Shown here: one piece after another, positions 7,639-15,674 of the stretch
Position numbering within the stretch: the first letter of the stretch is position 1
Layout of the letters: each line of letters starts with the position of its first letter
From: Microbacterium enclense
GTDB taxonomy: Bacteria > Actinomycetota > Actinomycetes > Actinomycetales > Microbacteriaceae
DNA length: 64,000 nt
Direction of reading: 5' to 3'
Assembly: GCA_038182865.1 (NCBI GenBank)
Contig: CP116226.1
Coordinates: 434,001-498,000 of the forward strand
Notes under the pieces: model-generated
The model's input: only the letters and a program-made list of their open reading frames with translations
The model's database searches: none
Told to the model about the DNA's origin: nothing
Position numbers and translations under genes: made by a program

Positions 7639-8286
7639 GTGATCCGGGTCGTAGTCGTCGATGATGAGGCCCTCGTCCGCTCGGGCTTCGAGCTCATCCT
7701 CGGAGCGGCGGCCGACATCGAGGTGGTCGCCGCCGTCGACGGCGACGTCGCGGTAGACGTCATCCGACGCGAGCGTCCCGACGTCGTCCTTCTCGACATC
7801 CGGATGCCGGGACGGAGCGGCCTCGACGTGCTCGCCGATCTGCGGCACGATGACCCGCGTCCCGTGATCGGCATCCTGACGACCTTCGACACCGACGAGT
7901 ACATCGCGCGGGCGCTGCAGGACGGAGCATCCGGGTTCCTCGTCAAGGACACGGCGCCCGAGAACCTCGCCGCGATGGTCCGGACCCTCGCGGCCGGAGG
8001 GGTGGTCCTCTCACCGCAGGTGTCACGCACCCTGGTGGAGGGCTACGCGGGCGGCCCCGACCGCGACGCCGTGCGGCGCGTGGCCCTGTTGACCGACCGC
8101 GAGCGCGATGTGCTCTCGCACCTCCCGTCGGGAGAGTCCAACGCCGAGATCGGCCGTCGCCTGCACCTCAGCGGCGCCACCGTGAAGGATCACGTCAGCG
8201 CGATCCTGTCGAAGCTCTCCGTGTCGACCCGTCTCGAGGCCGCCCTGATCTCGGAACGGGCACGATCCGGAGGGCACCGGACGTGA
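7639..8286 (+). CDS. NarL/FixJ-family response regulator
   Basis: Two-component DNA-binding regulator of 215 residues. The receiver domain (1-120) shows the acidic pair VVDDEA, the phosphorylated Asp53 in LLDIRMPG, and Lys at LVKDTAP. A LuxR-type HTH (about 148-210) has LTDRERDVLSHL and NAEIGRRLHLSGATVKDHVSAIL. It overlaps the next gene, a histidine kinase, by 4 nt (GTGA), so the two are coupled. The target is unknown. This pair type often controls envelope-stress or ABC-transporter genes, but none is adjacent. Confidence 0.93.
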   Translation: MIRVVVVDDEALVRSGFELILGAAADIEVVAAVDGDVAVDVIRRERPDVVLLDIRMPGRSGLDVLADLRHDDPRPVIGILTTFDTDEYIARALQDGASGFLVKDTAPENLAAMVRTLAAGGVVLSPQVSRTLVEGYAGGPDRDAVRRVALLTDRERDVLSHLPSGESNAEIGRRLHLSGATVKDHVSAILSKLSVSTRLEAALISERARSGGHRT

Positions 8287-9413
8287 CGAAAGCCCTCCCG
8301 GCTGCGCTCACGCGCATCACGGGGAAGAGATGGTTCGCTGTCGTCGTCGACCTCGCTCTGGCTGCGGCGGCCTTCGTCGACGTCGCGGTCTCGATCCCCT
8401 CGTGGACGACCGTCGAGACAGCCGTCGCCCTCATCGCCGTCGTGGGTCTGCTGGTCCGCCGTCGGCTCCCGTGGGTGTCGTTCGCCCTCGTGCTGCCGGG
8501 GCTCGTCGTCGACGCCATGACGATCGCCGCTCCCATCGCGCTGTACTCGGTCGCTGTCCGCACGCGGCGCATCCCGCTTCTGGTGGGGGCAGGCGCACTG
8601 ACCTTCGCGTGCTTCCTCCTTCCCGACTGGCAGCTGCCCTCGATCGACTTCCTCGCTCCCTCGCTGCTGTACGCGCTGATGTACGCCGCGACCCCGATCG
8701 CACTGGGGGCGCTCGTCCGGACGCATCGCGAGCTGTCCGACCGGGTCGCCGATCTGTCCGCGGCTCGGGCGGCCGAACGACTCCGCGAGGAACAGGACGT
8801 CCTCCGTCGCGAGCGCGCGCGGATCTCGCGCGAGATGCACGACGTCGTCTCGCACCAGGTCAGCCTCGTGGCGATACAGGCGGGAGCGCTGCAGGTGTCG
8901 TCGTCGGACCCCGACGCGCAGCGCATCGCGGGTGTCATCCGTTCCCTCGCCGTGCGCACCCTCGACGAGCTGCGCCAGATGGTGGGTGTCCTCCGCGCCG
9001 ACGGAGCCCGGACCGACACCGCCGAACCGCAGCCCACCCTGGGCGATCTTCCCCGGCTCGTGGGCGAGAGCGGCCTGGAGGCCGACCTCGACGTCTCCCT
9101 CCCGGCAGACCTCGCGCCCGCGCTCCAGCGCGCCGTTTACCGCACCGTGCAGGAGGGGCTGACCAACGCGCGCAAGCACGCGCCCGGTGCTCGCGTCAGC
9201 GTCACTGCGGTGGCCACCACCGCGGCGATCGACGTCGTCGTCCAGAACGACTCCTCCGCCGAGCGCGGGCTGTTCCTCCCCTCGAGCGGCACGGGGCTAC
9301 GTGGACTCCGGGAGCGCGCCGAGCTGCTCGGCGGCCACCTCGACGCCGCGGCCCGCAGCGATGGCGGCTATCGACTTCGCGTCACGATCCCGCGCCGCGA
9401 CAGCGAGCACTGA
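8283..9413 (+). CDS. Sensor histidine kinase, HisKA_3 (NarX/DesK) type
   Basis: Membrane sensor of the preceding response regulator. The N-terminal 145 residues hold about five hydrophobic segments. The HisKA_3 dimerisation box RARISREMHDVVSHQVSL contains the phosphoacceptor His186. The C-terminal ATPase domain shows VQEGLTNARKHAPGA and GTGLRGLRERAELLGGHL. At 376 residues it is typical of intramembrane-sensing kinases with no large extracellular loop. It starts at GTG 8283 inside the end of the regulator gene. Confidence 0.93.
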   Translation: MTKALPAALTRITGKRWFAVVVDLALAAAAFVDVAVSIPSWTTVETAVALIAVVGLLVRRRLPWVSFALVLPGLVVDAMTIAAPIALYSVAVRTRRIPLLVGAGALTFACFLLPDWQLPSIDFLAPSLLYALMYAATPIALGALVRTHRELSDRVADLSAARAAERLREEQDVLRRERARISREMHDVVSHQVSLVAIQAGALQVSSSDPDAQRIAGVIRSLAVRTLDELRQMVGVLRADGARTDTAEPQPTLGDLPRLVGESGLEADLDVSLPADLAPALQRAVYRTVQEGLTNARKHAPGARVSVTAVATTAAIDVVVQNDSSAERGLFLPSSGTGLRGLRERAELLGGHLDAAARSDGGYRLRVTIPRRDSEH

Positions 9414-9440
9414 GCACCGCCGCGCGGGGTACGCCGCGAC

Positions 9441-10514
9441 TCAGGTCAGGCGGAGTTCGGATTCGTCCTTGGGATACGACCGCTGCAACCACTCGCCGAA
9501 GCCGCGCTGGCCGAGGCAGGCCGCCGCATCGGCGCACGTCACCACCGAGTCGTCCGCGGCGTAGGTCTGGTAGATGTGCACCTTGGCGTCGAGCGCCGCC
9601 CCTGAGACGTTGGCGGGCTCGTTCCGCGAGGGATACCCGATGAAGTACGACACGGCCTCGGGGTCGATGCCGGCCGTCGGGGCGAGGGCACGCACGAGGG
9701 ACCCGACCGCCGAGTGATCGGGATGATCGCCGCGCGCGAAGGCGCTCTCGTGCGGAATGTTCGTCGTCACGCGGGAGGGCTGCGCCGCCCCCATCAGCTC
9801 GACGAGCGTGGCCGAGAGCCGTTCGCGATCATAGTCCGGCGAACCGTCCAGAGTGGCCACCGTCGAGGTGGAACCGTTGATCAGGCGCGTCACGCAGACG
9901 TGGCCGGTCTCGGCGAAACCGTCCGCATCCAAGCCTCCGTCGGGGAGGCGCATGAAGGTGATGGACAGTCGCGGATCGTCAGAGGGGACGAAGCGCGTCA
10001 CTCGCGCGCCGCTGAGGAGGGTGATCTGGTGTTCCTGCCAGGGAGCAGTGCTGCCGCGCATCTCGTCGTAGGCCGCGCGCAGTCCCGCTTCGCGACCGAG
10101 CGCGTAGTCCAGCCCCTTGCCGGCATCACCGGCGGTGACGAAGACGGCGCGGACGGTGTTCCCCGCTGCGATCTCGTCGGCCAGGCCGGGGTTGGCGAAG
10201 ATGATGTCGTCGTCGGCGTGCGCCCACACGGCCGCGACGGTCACGGCGCCGGGAGTCTCGGCCGCCGGGGATACGGGCAGCGGCGAGGCGACGGAGACGG
10301 GCAGCACCGGCGCGAGAGACACCCAGGTGCCCACCGGTCCGGCGCTGCGCCGGATGTTGCGGTAGACCAGGGCGCCGCCGCCGAGGCCGACGACGGCCAG
10401 ACCGCCGATGAGCAATCCCCTCCGGGTCACCCTGGCTCGGCGGGCCCGGTCTGCTGCAGAGCGTTCGGGGGGATCCTCGGGTGCGAGGTCGTCGTCGTGG
10501 TGCACCGCGGTCAC
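9441..10514 (-). CDS. PIG-L family deacetylase, exported (copy 1)
   Basis: Zinc-dependent N-acetylglucosamine-type deacetylase of about 357 residues. GTG 10514 follows GGAGAAGAACAGGAC. Residues 20-50 contain a twin-arginine-like TRRGLLIGG segment and a hydrophobic stretch, so the enzyme is probably exported or membrane-anchored. The metal motif reads WAHADDDIIFANP where the family normally has AHPDD; the distal HPDHSAVG motif is intact. It is a paralog of the gene at 11041, with the same ends (GEWLQRSYPK). The substrate may be an envelope or exopolysaccharide sugar, because EPS genes follow. This is inference. Confidence 0.85.
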   Translation of the reverse strand: MTAVHHDDDLAPEDPPERSAADRARRARVTRRGLLIGGLAVVGLGGGALVYRNIRRSAGPVGTWVSLAPVLPVSVASPLPVSPAAETPGAVTVAAVWAHADDDIIFANPGLADEIAAGNTVRAVFVTAGDAGKGLDYALGREAGLRAAYDEMRGSTAPWQEHQITLLSGARVTRFVPSDDPRLSITFMRLPDGGLDADGFAETGHVCVTRLINGSTSTVATLDGSPDYDRERLSATLVELMGAAQPSRVTTNIPHESAFARGDHPDHSAVGSLVRALAPTAGIDPEAVSYFIGYPSRNEPANVSGAALDAKVHIYQTYAADDSVVTCADAAACLGQRGFGEWLQRSYPKDESELRLT

Positions 10515-10728
10515 GTCCTGTTCTTCTCCGCCACGCGGGTTCGTCGGGTGGACGCCCCGCCGGATCCGACCGCACGTCCTCGGCCACGACGCTATCGCGG
10601 CAACCAGGGAATTCTCCGGCACCGCCGCGCGATCCGTGCGGAGGCGGAGAGGGGCCCTCTCCTCCGACTCGACCCGCCCGCCCATCCCGTGCATCGGAAA
10701 CGCTCAGCGCGCACCGAGAGAGGGTGGC

Positions 10729-10734
10729 CACACT
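10729..10734 (+). promoter_or_regulatory. -10-like hexamer CACACT before the small WDPIGV gene
   Basis: CACACT ends 6 nt before ATG 10741, matching the leaderless spacing seen at other genes in the window. Confidence 0.35.
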
Positions 10735-10740
10735 CGCGTC

Positions 10741-11022
10741 ATGCAGACGTCCTCACCGCCGCGGTCTCTGTCCCCCGCCGCCTTGCGTGTACGCGCCGTC
10801 CTCTGGGAGTGGGACCCGATCGGGGTGCGCTCGATCGGCGACGGATGGCCAGATGACGAATACGACGACCTCATCGTGCCGATCCTCGACGCCTTGGCAT
10901 CCGATCCCTCCCCCGACGACCTGGCCGCGGATCTGAGCTCGGTGATCGAGATCGACTACGGGCTGCCTGCACCGGATGGATGCCATGCGGTCGCGGTCTC
11001 TCTCCTGCGCCTGCGCGGCTGA
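10741..11022 (+). CDS. Small protein with WDPIGV motif, DUF1871-like
   Basis: A 93-residue soluble acidic protein on the opposite strand to the two PIG-L genes that flank it. The motif AVLWEWDPIGVRSIG followed by DEYDDLIVPILDAL resembles small DUF1871-type proteins (from memory). The start at 10741 is chosen because the family-like part begins shortly after it; the frame is open upstream to 10408 without recognisable sequence. Function unknown. Confidence 0.6.
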   Translation: MQTSSPPRSLSPAALRVRAVLWEWDPIGVRSIGDGWPDDEYDDLIVPILDALASDPSPDDLAADLSSVIEIDYGLPAPDGCHAVAVSLLRLRG

Positions 11023-11040
11023 GGGGCCGCGGGGAGGCGG

Positions 11041-12108
11041 TCAGGGCATCTGCAGCTCGGCCTCGGTCTTCGGGTACGACCGCTGGAGCCATTCCCCGAA
11101 CTTGCGGGTACCGAGGCACGCAGCGCGGTCTGCGCACCGGATGACGTCATCCTGCTGGCTGTAGACGCGGTACGTCTCCACCTTCTTGTCGAGAGCTTCG
11201 CCGTCGACGTTCCGCGGGAGGTCTCCGGACGGATAACCCACGAAGTAGCGCAGGCCGGGCCCGACACCCTCGACGTGGCCGACCGCGTCGCGCACCAGTG
11301 TGCCGACGGCGGAATGGTCGGGGTGGTCACCCGGGGCGAACGCGCTGCCCCGCGGGATGTGCGTGAGCGTCTGCGCGGGCCGCAGCGCCTCAGCGAGCTC
11401 GACCAGGCTCGCCGAGAGCTGGGCGGAGCTGACCGCCGGCCCCTGGTCGATCGGCTCGAGGGACGGGATCGCTCCGTCGAGAAGCTTGCTCAGCGTGGCG
11501 TAGCCGGTCGCCGGGAAGCCGCCGTCGGTGATGTTGCCGTCGGGAAGTCGGGCGAACAGCACGGACACCCGGTCGTCGTCCTGAGGGGTCAATCGATCGA
11601 CACGCATCCCGCTATCGAGGGTGATCTCGCTCTCGTCCCAGAACGCGCCGCTGCCTCGCATCGCGTTGTAAGCGCGCAGGATGCCGAGCTCTCGAGAGTG
11701 CGTGTAGTCCAGACCGCGCCCCGCGTCGCCCGCCGTGACGAAGAGCGTGCGCACGCACTCACCCGCGGCGATGGCGGCCGAGATCGTCGGGTTGGCGAAG
11801 ATGATGTCGTCGTCCGGGTGCGCCCACACCGTCAAGAGGGTGTCTTCGCCGGGGCACGGCTGCGCTGCGGGGGACGTGGGGGGCGGCGTCGGCGCGGGAG
11901 AGGGGGGCGGGGTGGGGGTCTTCTCCGCACCCTCGTCACCCGGCGTGGGCGTCGCCGCCGTGGGAGCATCGGTGTCGCCCACGCCACGAAGCGCGAAGGG
12001 CACGGCGACGGCTGCGCCGCCGACGAGCACCACCGCGACGATCGCGACGACGAGGGCGGCGCGTCTGCGCCTTCGTACTCGAGAGGAACGCGTGTGCGAG
12101 CGCGACAT
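11041..12108 (-). CDS. PIG-L family deacetylase, membrane-anchored (copy 2)
   Basis: A 355-residue paralog of the product encoded at 9441. An Arg-rich cytoplasmic start (RRRRRAALVV) is followed by one membrane segment at about residues 18-40, then a Pro/Thr-rich linker typical of surface proteins, then the deacetylase domain. Here the metal motif is the canonical WAHPDDDIIFANP, and HPDHSAVG is present. GGAAGGACC precedes ATG 12108. The active site should face outside. It is divergent from an exopolysaccharide sugar transferase, so deacetylation of a surface polymer is a reasonable but unproven role. Confidence 0.87.
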   Translation of the reverse strand: MSRSHTRSSRVRRRRRAALVVAIVAVVLVGGAAVAVPFALRGVGDTDAPTAATPTPGDEGAEKTPTPPPSPAPTPPPTSPAAQPCPGEDTLLTVWAHPDDDIIFANPTISAAIAAGECVRTLFVTAGDAGRGLDYTHSRELGILRAYNAMRGSGAFWDESEITLDSGMRVDRLTPQDDDRVSVLFARLPDGNITDGGFPATGYATLSKLLDGAIPSLEPIDQGPAVSSAQLSASLVELAEALRPAQTLTHIPRGSAFAPGDHPDHSAVGTLVRDAVGHVEGVGPGLRYFVGYPSGDLPRNVDGEALDKKVETYRVYSQQDDVIRCADRAACLGTRKFGEWLQRSYPKTEAELQMP

Positions 12109-12215
12109 CGAGGGGTCCTTCCGGGTGGGGCGCCGCCAGCCACATCGCCCGGTCGTCCGCTGCCCGAGTGTAGTGACCGGCGCGTCGCGCCCGCGGTCCC
12201 CGCGCCCCTCCTCTT

Positions 12216-12290
12216 CGTGACAGAACACGCAACGGGGGCTGTCACGGAAACATCGCGTTCACCCGGGGGTGATTCACTGGGTGAGATCCG
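12216..12290. promoter_or_regulatory. Inverted repeats in the divergent promoter region of the sugar-transferase gene
   Basis: CGTGACA (12216-12222) and TGTCACG (12240-12246) form an inverted repeat with a 17-nt spacer. Two TCACC/GGTGA-type inverted repeats follow before 12290. They lie between divergent PIG-L and sugar-transferase starts and may bind a regulator. Confidence 0.35.
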
Positions 12291-12351
12291 CCTGTTATCG
12301 TTCAGCGGGGAGAAAACGGATTCAGGCACCTGGGGGAAAGGCCTACACACT

Positions 12352-13914
12352 GTGACGTCTGACCTTAGAGTCGACGCGACATCGACGTCGCAGAACACCT
12401 TCGTCGGGGGCGATGATCTGGACCCGGCCCGCGATCTCGCGCGCTTGGCCAGCCCCGGCGTGACGCGGCATCCGCGCGACCGATGGCGTCTGCGCTACCG
12501 CCGCAACCTCTTCCTCACCGACCTGGCCGCCCTCGTCTGGGTCGTCTACGGCACGCAGTTGGTCTGGTTCGGCACCGGCAACGTCGCCGTCGCCGCCAGC
12601 CGCGACAGCCGCATCACCGACCTGTCGTACTGGATCTTCTCGGCCATCCTCATCATCGCGTGGATGTGGTCACTGTCGTTCGTCGATTCCCGGAGCGACC
12701 GCGTCATCGGCACCGGCTCCCAGGAGTACGTGCGGATCGTGGATTCGAGCTTCCGGCTGTTCGGCGCGGTCGCGATCGTCGCGTTCCTCACGCAGACCGA
12801 CGTCGCACGCGGGTATCTGCTCATCTCGCTTCCCGCGGGCATCGCCGTCCTCGTCTTCACCCGCTGGTTGTGGCGGCAGTGGCTCATCGTTCAGCGTTCG
12901 CACGGCAAGTACTCGGCCAACGTCCTCCTCGTGGGCTCGCTCCCGTCCGTGACGCAACTCGCCCGCGAATTCGCCCGCACCCCGAGCGCCGGGTACCGGG
13001 TCGTCGGGGCCTGCGTCCCCAACGGCAAGATCGCCGACGTCATCCCGGGAACCGACATCCCCGTCATGGGCCACGTCGGCGACATCTCCCGGGCCCTGTC
13101 GGCGACGGGGGCCGACACCGTCGCCATCACGAGCGCCGACGAGCTGCCTGCCGACAAGGTGAAGCAGATCTCGTGGAGCCTGGAAGCCGGCCGCCAGCAC
13201 CTCGTGCTCGCCCCCAGCATCATCGACATCGCCGGGCCCCGCCTGCACACCCGTCCGGTCGCCGGCCTCCCCCTCATCCACGTCGAGACCCCCCGGTTCT
13301 CGCGCGGCCAGGTCTTCCTCAAGCGCACCGTCGATCTCGTCGCGAGCATCACCGGCGTCGTGCTGCTCAGCCCGCTCCTGGCGTTCCTCGCGATCACCGT
13401 GCGGCTGTCCAGCAGTGGGCCCGTGTTCTTCCGGCAGACGCGCGTCGGCTTCCACGGCAACGAGTTCACGATGATCAAGTTCCGCTCGATGGTCGTGAAT
13501 GCCGAAGAACTCCTCGAAGAACTCGCGGAGCAGCAGAGGGACTCCGGCAACGAGGTGTTGTTCAAGATGAAGAACGACCCGCGGGTGACGCCCATCGGCC
13601 GGATCATGCGCAAGTTCAGCCTGGATGAGCTGCCGCAGCTGTTCAACGTCATCGGCGGCTCGATGTCGCTGGTGGGCCCTCGCCCGCCGCTGCCGTCCGA
13701 GGTCGCGCAGTATGCCGACCACGTCCACCGTCGGTTCCTCGCCAAGCCCGGTATCACCGGGCTGTGGCAGGTCAGCGGCCGCTCGTCGCTGTCATGGGAG
13801 GAATCGGTCCGTCTCGACCTGTCGTACGTGGAGAACTGGACTCTGCTGGGCGACTTCGTCATCCTTGGCAGGACCGCCCGCGCCGCCCTGGCGCCGGGCG
13901 ATACTGCCGCGTGA
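12352..13914 (+). CDS. Exopolysaccharide polyprenyl glycosylphosphotransferase
   Basis: Initiating sugar transferase that loads a sugar-1-phosphate onto undecaprenyl phosphate. GTG 12352 follows GGGGGAAAGG and gives about 520 residues. Four or five membrane segments occupy residues 40-185, a CoA-binding-like region (VLLVGSLPSVTQLAREF) follows, and the catalytic domain starts near 325: KRTVDLVAS, GPVFFRQTRVGFHG, KFRSMVVNAE, KFSLDELPQLFNVI, SLVGPRPPLPSEV and KPGITGLWQVSGRS. The architecture is WbaP/CpsE-like. UDP-glucose dehydrogenase follows 76 nt later, consistent with a uronic-acid-containing surface polymer. Confidence 0.93.
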   Translation: MTSDLRVDATSTSQNTFVGGDDLDPARDLARLASPGVTRHPRDRWRLRYRRNLFLTDLAALVWVVYGTQLVWFGTGNVAVAASRDSRITDLSYWIFSAILIIAWMWSLSFVDSRSDRVIGTGSQEYVRIVDSSFRLFGAVAIVAFLTQTDVARGYLLISLPAGIAVLVFTRWLWRQWLIVQRSHGKYSANVLLVGSLPSVTQLAREFARTPSAGYRVVGACVPNGKIADVIPGTDIPVMGHVGDISRALSATGADTVAITSADELPADKVKQISWSLEAGRQHLVLAPSIIDIAGPRLHTRPVAGLPLIHVETPRFSRGQVFLKRTVDLVASITGVVLLSPLLAFLAITVRLSSSGPVFFRQTRVGFHGNEFTMIKFRSMVVNAEELLEELAEQQRDSGNEVLFKMKNDPRVTPIGRIMRKFSLDELPQLFNVIGGSMSLVGPRPPLPSEVAQYADHVHRRFLAKPGITGLWQVSGRSSLSWEESVRLDLSYVENWTLLGDFVILGRTARAALAPGDTAA

Positions 13915-13990
13915 AATCCCCGCGCATGTCCGCGGGTCCGCGACAGGGTGTCTCCGTGTCGCGTCGACAGAAATCTGAAAGGGTCTGATC

Positions 13991-15316
13991 GTGCGTTTGT
14001 CTGTAGTGGGGTGCGGTTACCTGGGTGCCGTTCACGCGGCCGCGATGGCCTCCATCGGCCACGAGGTGGTCGGAATCGACGTCGACGAACGCAAGATCGC
14101 CGCCCTGAGCAAGGGCGATGCGCCGTTCTTCGAACCCGGTCTGCAGGAGATCCTCACCGAGGGCATCGCCTCCGGTCGCCTGTCGTTCACGACCGACATG
14201 TCGGCCGCCCAAGGCGCCAAGGTGCACTTCATCGGCGTCGGCACCCCGCAACAGGCCGGCGGGTACGCTGCCGACCTCACCTACGTCAACGCTGCGGTCG
14301 ACGGTCTGCTTCCGTACCTGTCCGAGGGAGATCTGGTCGCCGGCAAGTCCACCGTTCCCGTGGGAACCGCCGCGACGCTGGCGCCCCGCGTCTCCGAGAG
14401 CGGTGCGACGCTGGTGTGGAACCCGGAGTTCCTCCGCGAGGGCTGGGCCGTCCAGGACACGATCGACCCTGACCGCCTGGTCGCCGGCGTCCCCTTCGCC
14501 GAGGGCGTCGCGACCGCCGAGGGCGAGCGCGCCGCGCAGATCCTGCGCGAGGTCTATCACCCCTCGATCGCCAAGGGCACGCCTTTCATCGTCACCGACT
14601 ACGCCACCGCAGAACTCGTCAAGGTCTCGGCCAATGCGTTCCTGGCGACGAAGATCAGCTTCATCAACGCGATCGCAGAGATCGCCGAGGTCACCGGCGC
14701 GGACGTCACCACTCTCGCCGATGCGATCGGCCATGACGCCCGCATCGGCCGGCGCTTCCTCGGCGCGGGCATCGGGTTCGGCGGCGGATGCCTGCCGAAG
14801 GACATCCGCGCCTTCTCGGCTCGCGCCGAAGAGCTCGGGCGCGGCGAGTCCGTCGCGTTCCTCCGCGAGATCGACGCGATCAACCTGCGTCGCCGCGACC
14901 GCGCCGTCGAACTGACCAGCGAGGCGCTCGGCGGATCGGTGTTCCAGAAGAACGTCACCGTGCTCGGGGCGGCCTTCAAGCCCCACAGCGACGACATCCG
15001 GGACTCCCCCGCCCTCGACGTCGCCGTCCGCCTGCACGGACTCGGCGCGCACGTCACGCTCACCGACCCCGCGGCGATCGAGAACGCCCAGCGCGTTCAC
15101 CCGCAGCTCACGTACGTTCACGACCGCGACGAGGCCCTGAGAGACGCGGATGCCGTCATCGTCGTGACCGAGTGGGACGAGTACCGCCACCAGCTCGACC
15201 CTGCGCACGCGGCCACGCTGACGCGCGGACACGTCGTCGTCGACGGACGCAACTGCCTCGATGCCGCTGCATGGCGTGCGGCCGGGTGGACCTATCACGG
15301 CATGGGTCGCCCCTGA
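13991..15316 (+). CDS. UDP-glucose 6-dehydrogenase
   Basis: Oxidises UDP-glucose to UDP-glucuronate with two NAD+. The 441-residue product has a Rossmann start (VVGCGYLGAVHAAAMAS), the STVPVGT block, the NPEFLREG motif, and the catalytic Cys267 in GIGFGGGCLPKD with Lys270. The C-terminal UDP-binding domain (AAFKPHSDDIRDSPALDV) is complete. It follows the sugar transferase on the same strand and ends at a strong hairpin, so the two probably form one EPS unit. Confidence 0.95.
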   Translation: MRLSVVGCGYLGAVHAAAMASIGHEVVGIDVDERKIAALSKGDAPFFEPGLQEILTEGIASGRLSFTTDMSAAQGAKVHFIGVGTPQQAGGYAADLTYVNAAVDGLLPYLSEGDLVAGKSTVPVGTAATLAPRVSESGATLVWNPEFLREGWAVQDTIDPDRLVAGVPFAEGVATAEGERAAQILREVYHPSIAKGTPFIVTDYATAELVKVSANAFLATKISFINAIAEIAEVTGADVTTLADAIGHDARIGRRFLGAGIGFGGGCLPKDIRAFSARAEELGRGESVAFLREIDAINLRRRDRAVELTSEALGGSVFQKNVTVLGAAFKPHSDDIRDSPALDVAVRLHGLGAHVTLTDPAAIENAQRVHPQLTYVHDRDEALRDADAVIVVTEWDEYRHQLDPAHAATLTRGHVVVDGRNCLDAAAWRAAGWTYHGMGRP

Positions 15317-15330
15317 CGGCTGTCCTTCCC

Positions 15331-15362
15331 GACGATGCCCCGGCTCCGACCGGGGCATCGTC
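15331..15362 (+). terminator. Terminator after UDP-glucose dehydrogenase
   Basis: GACGATGCCCCGG (15331-15343) pairs with CCGGGGCATCGTC (15350-15362), a perfect 13-bp stem with a 6-nt loop, 14 nt after the stop codon. Confidence 0.8.
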
Positions 15363-15452
15363 GTCGGGAAAGGCGATCGGCGGCCCCTGTGGACAATGTC
15401 CGCCACATCGCGTGCGCATGTGAGAATGCCCTATCGCTTCCGAAGGACCGCC

Positions 15453-15653
15453 ATGCTCCCCACGCTTCTTCCCGTCCCCCTCCTCGTCTTCCCGAGGGGC
15501 GCGTTCCCGGTCGACACGTTCCCGGGCGACGACGACGGCACAACCGGTTTCGCTCCGCGCTGCACGAGGTGCCTGACGCTGATGGTCGAGAACGGCGATG
15601 CCCGCTTCCCGTCCTGGAGATGCGCGGAATGCGGACGACTCCGCGTCTCGTGA
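15453..15653 (+). CDS. Small zinc-ribbon-like protein
   Basis: A 66-residue protein with two CXXC knuckles, CTRC and CAEC, 19 residues apart, a zinc-ribbon spacing. AAGGA lies 5 nt before ATG 15453; an in-frame ATG at 15426 would add 9 residues. The N-terminal half is hydrophobic and Pro-rich (LPTLLPVPLLVFP). It stands between the EPS terminator and the UbiB gene. Function unknown. Confidence 0.55.
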   Translation: MLPTLLPVPLLVFPRGAFPVDTFPGDDDGTTGFAPRCTRCLTLMVENGDARFPSWRCAECGRLRVS

Positions 15654-15662
15654 TCCGACGGC

Positions 15663-15668
15663 TACGCT
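15663..15668 (+). promoter_or_regulatory. -10 hexamer TACGCT before the UbiB-family gene
   Basis: TACGCT ends 6 nt before GTG 15675, again predicting a leaderless transcript. Confidence 0.45.
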
Positions 15669-15674
15669 GACCCC

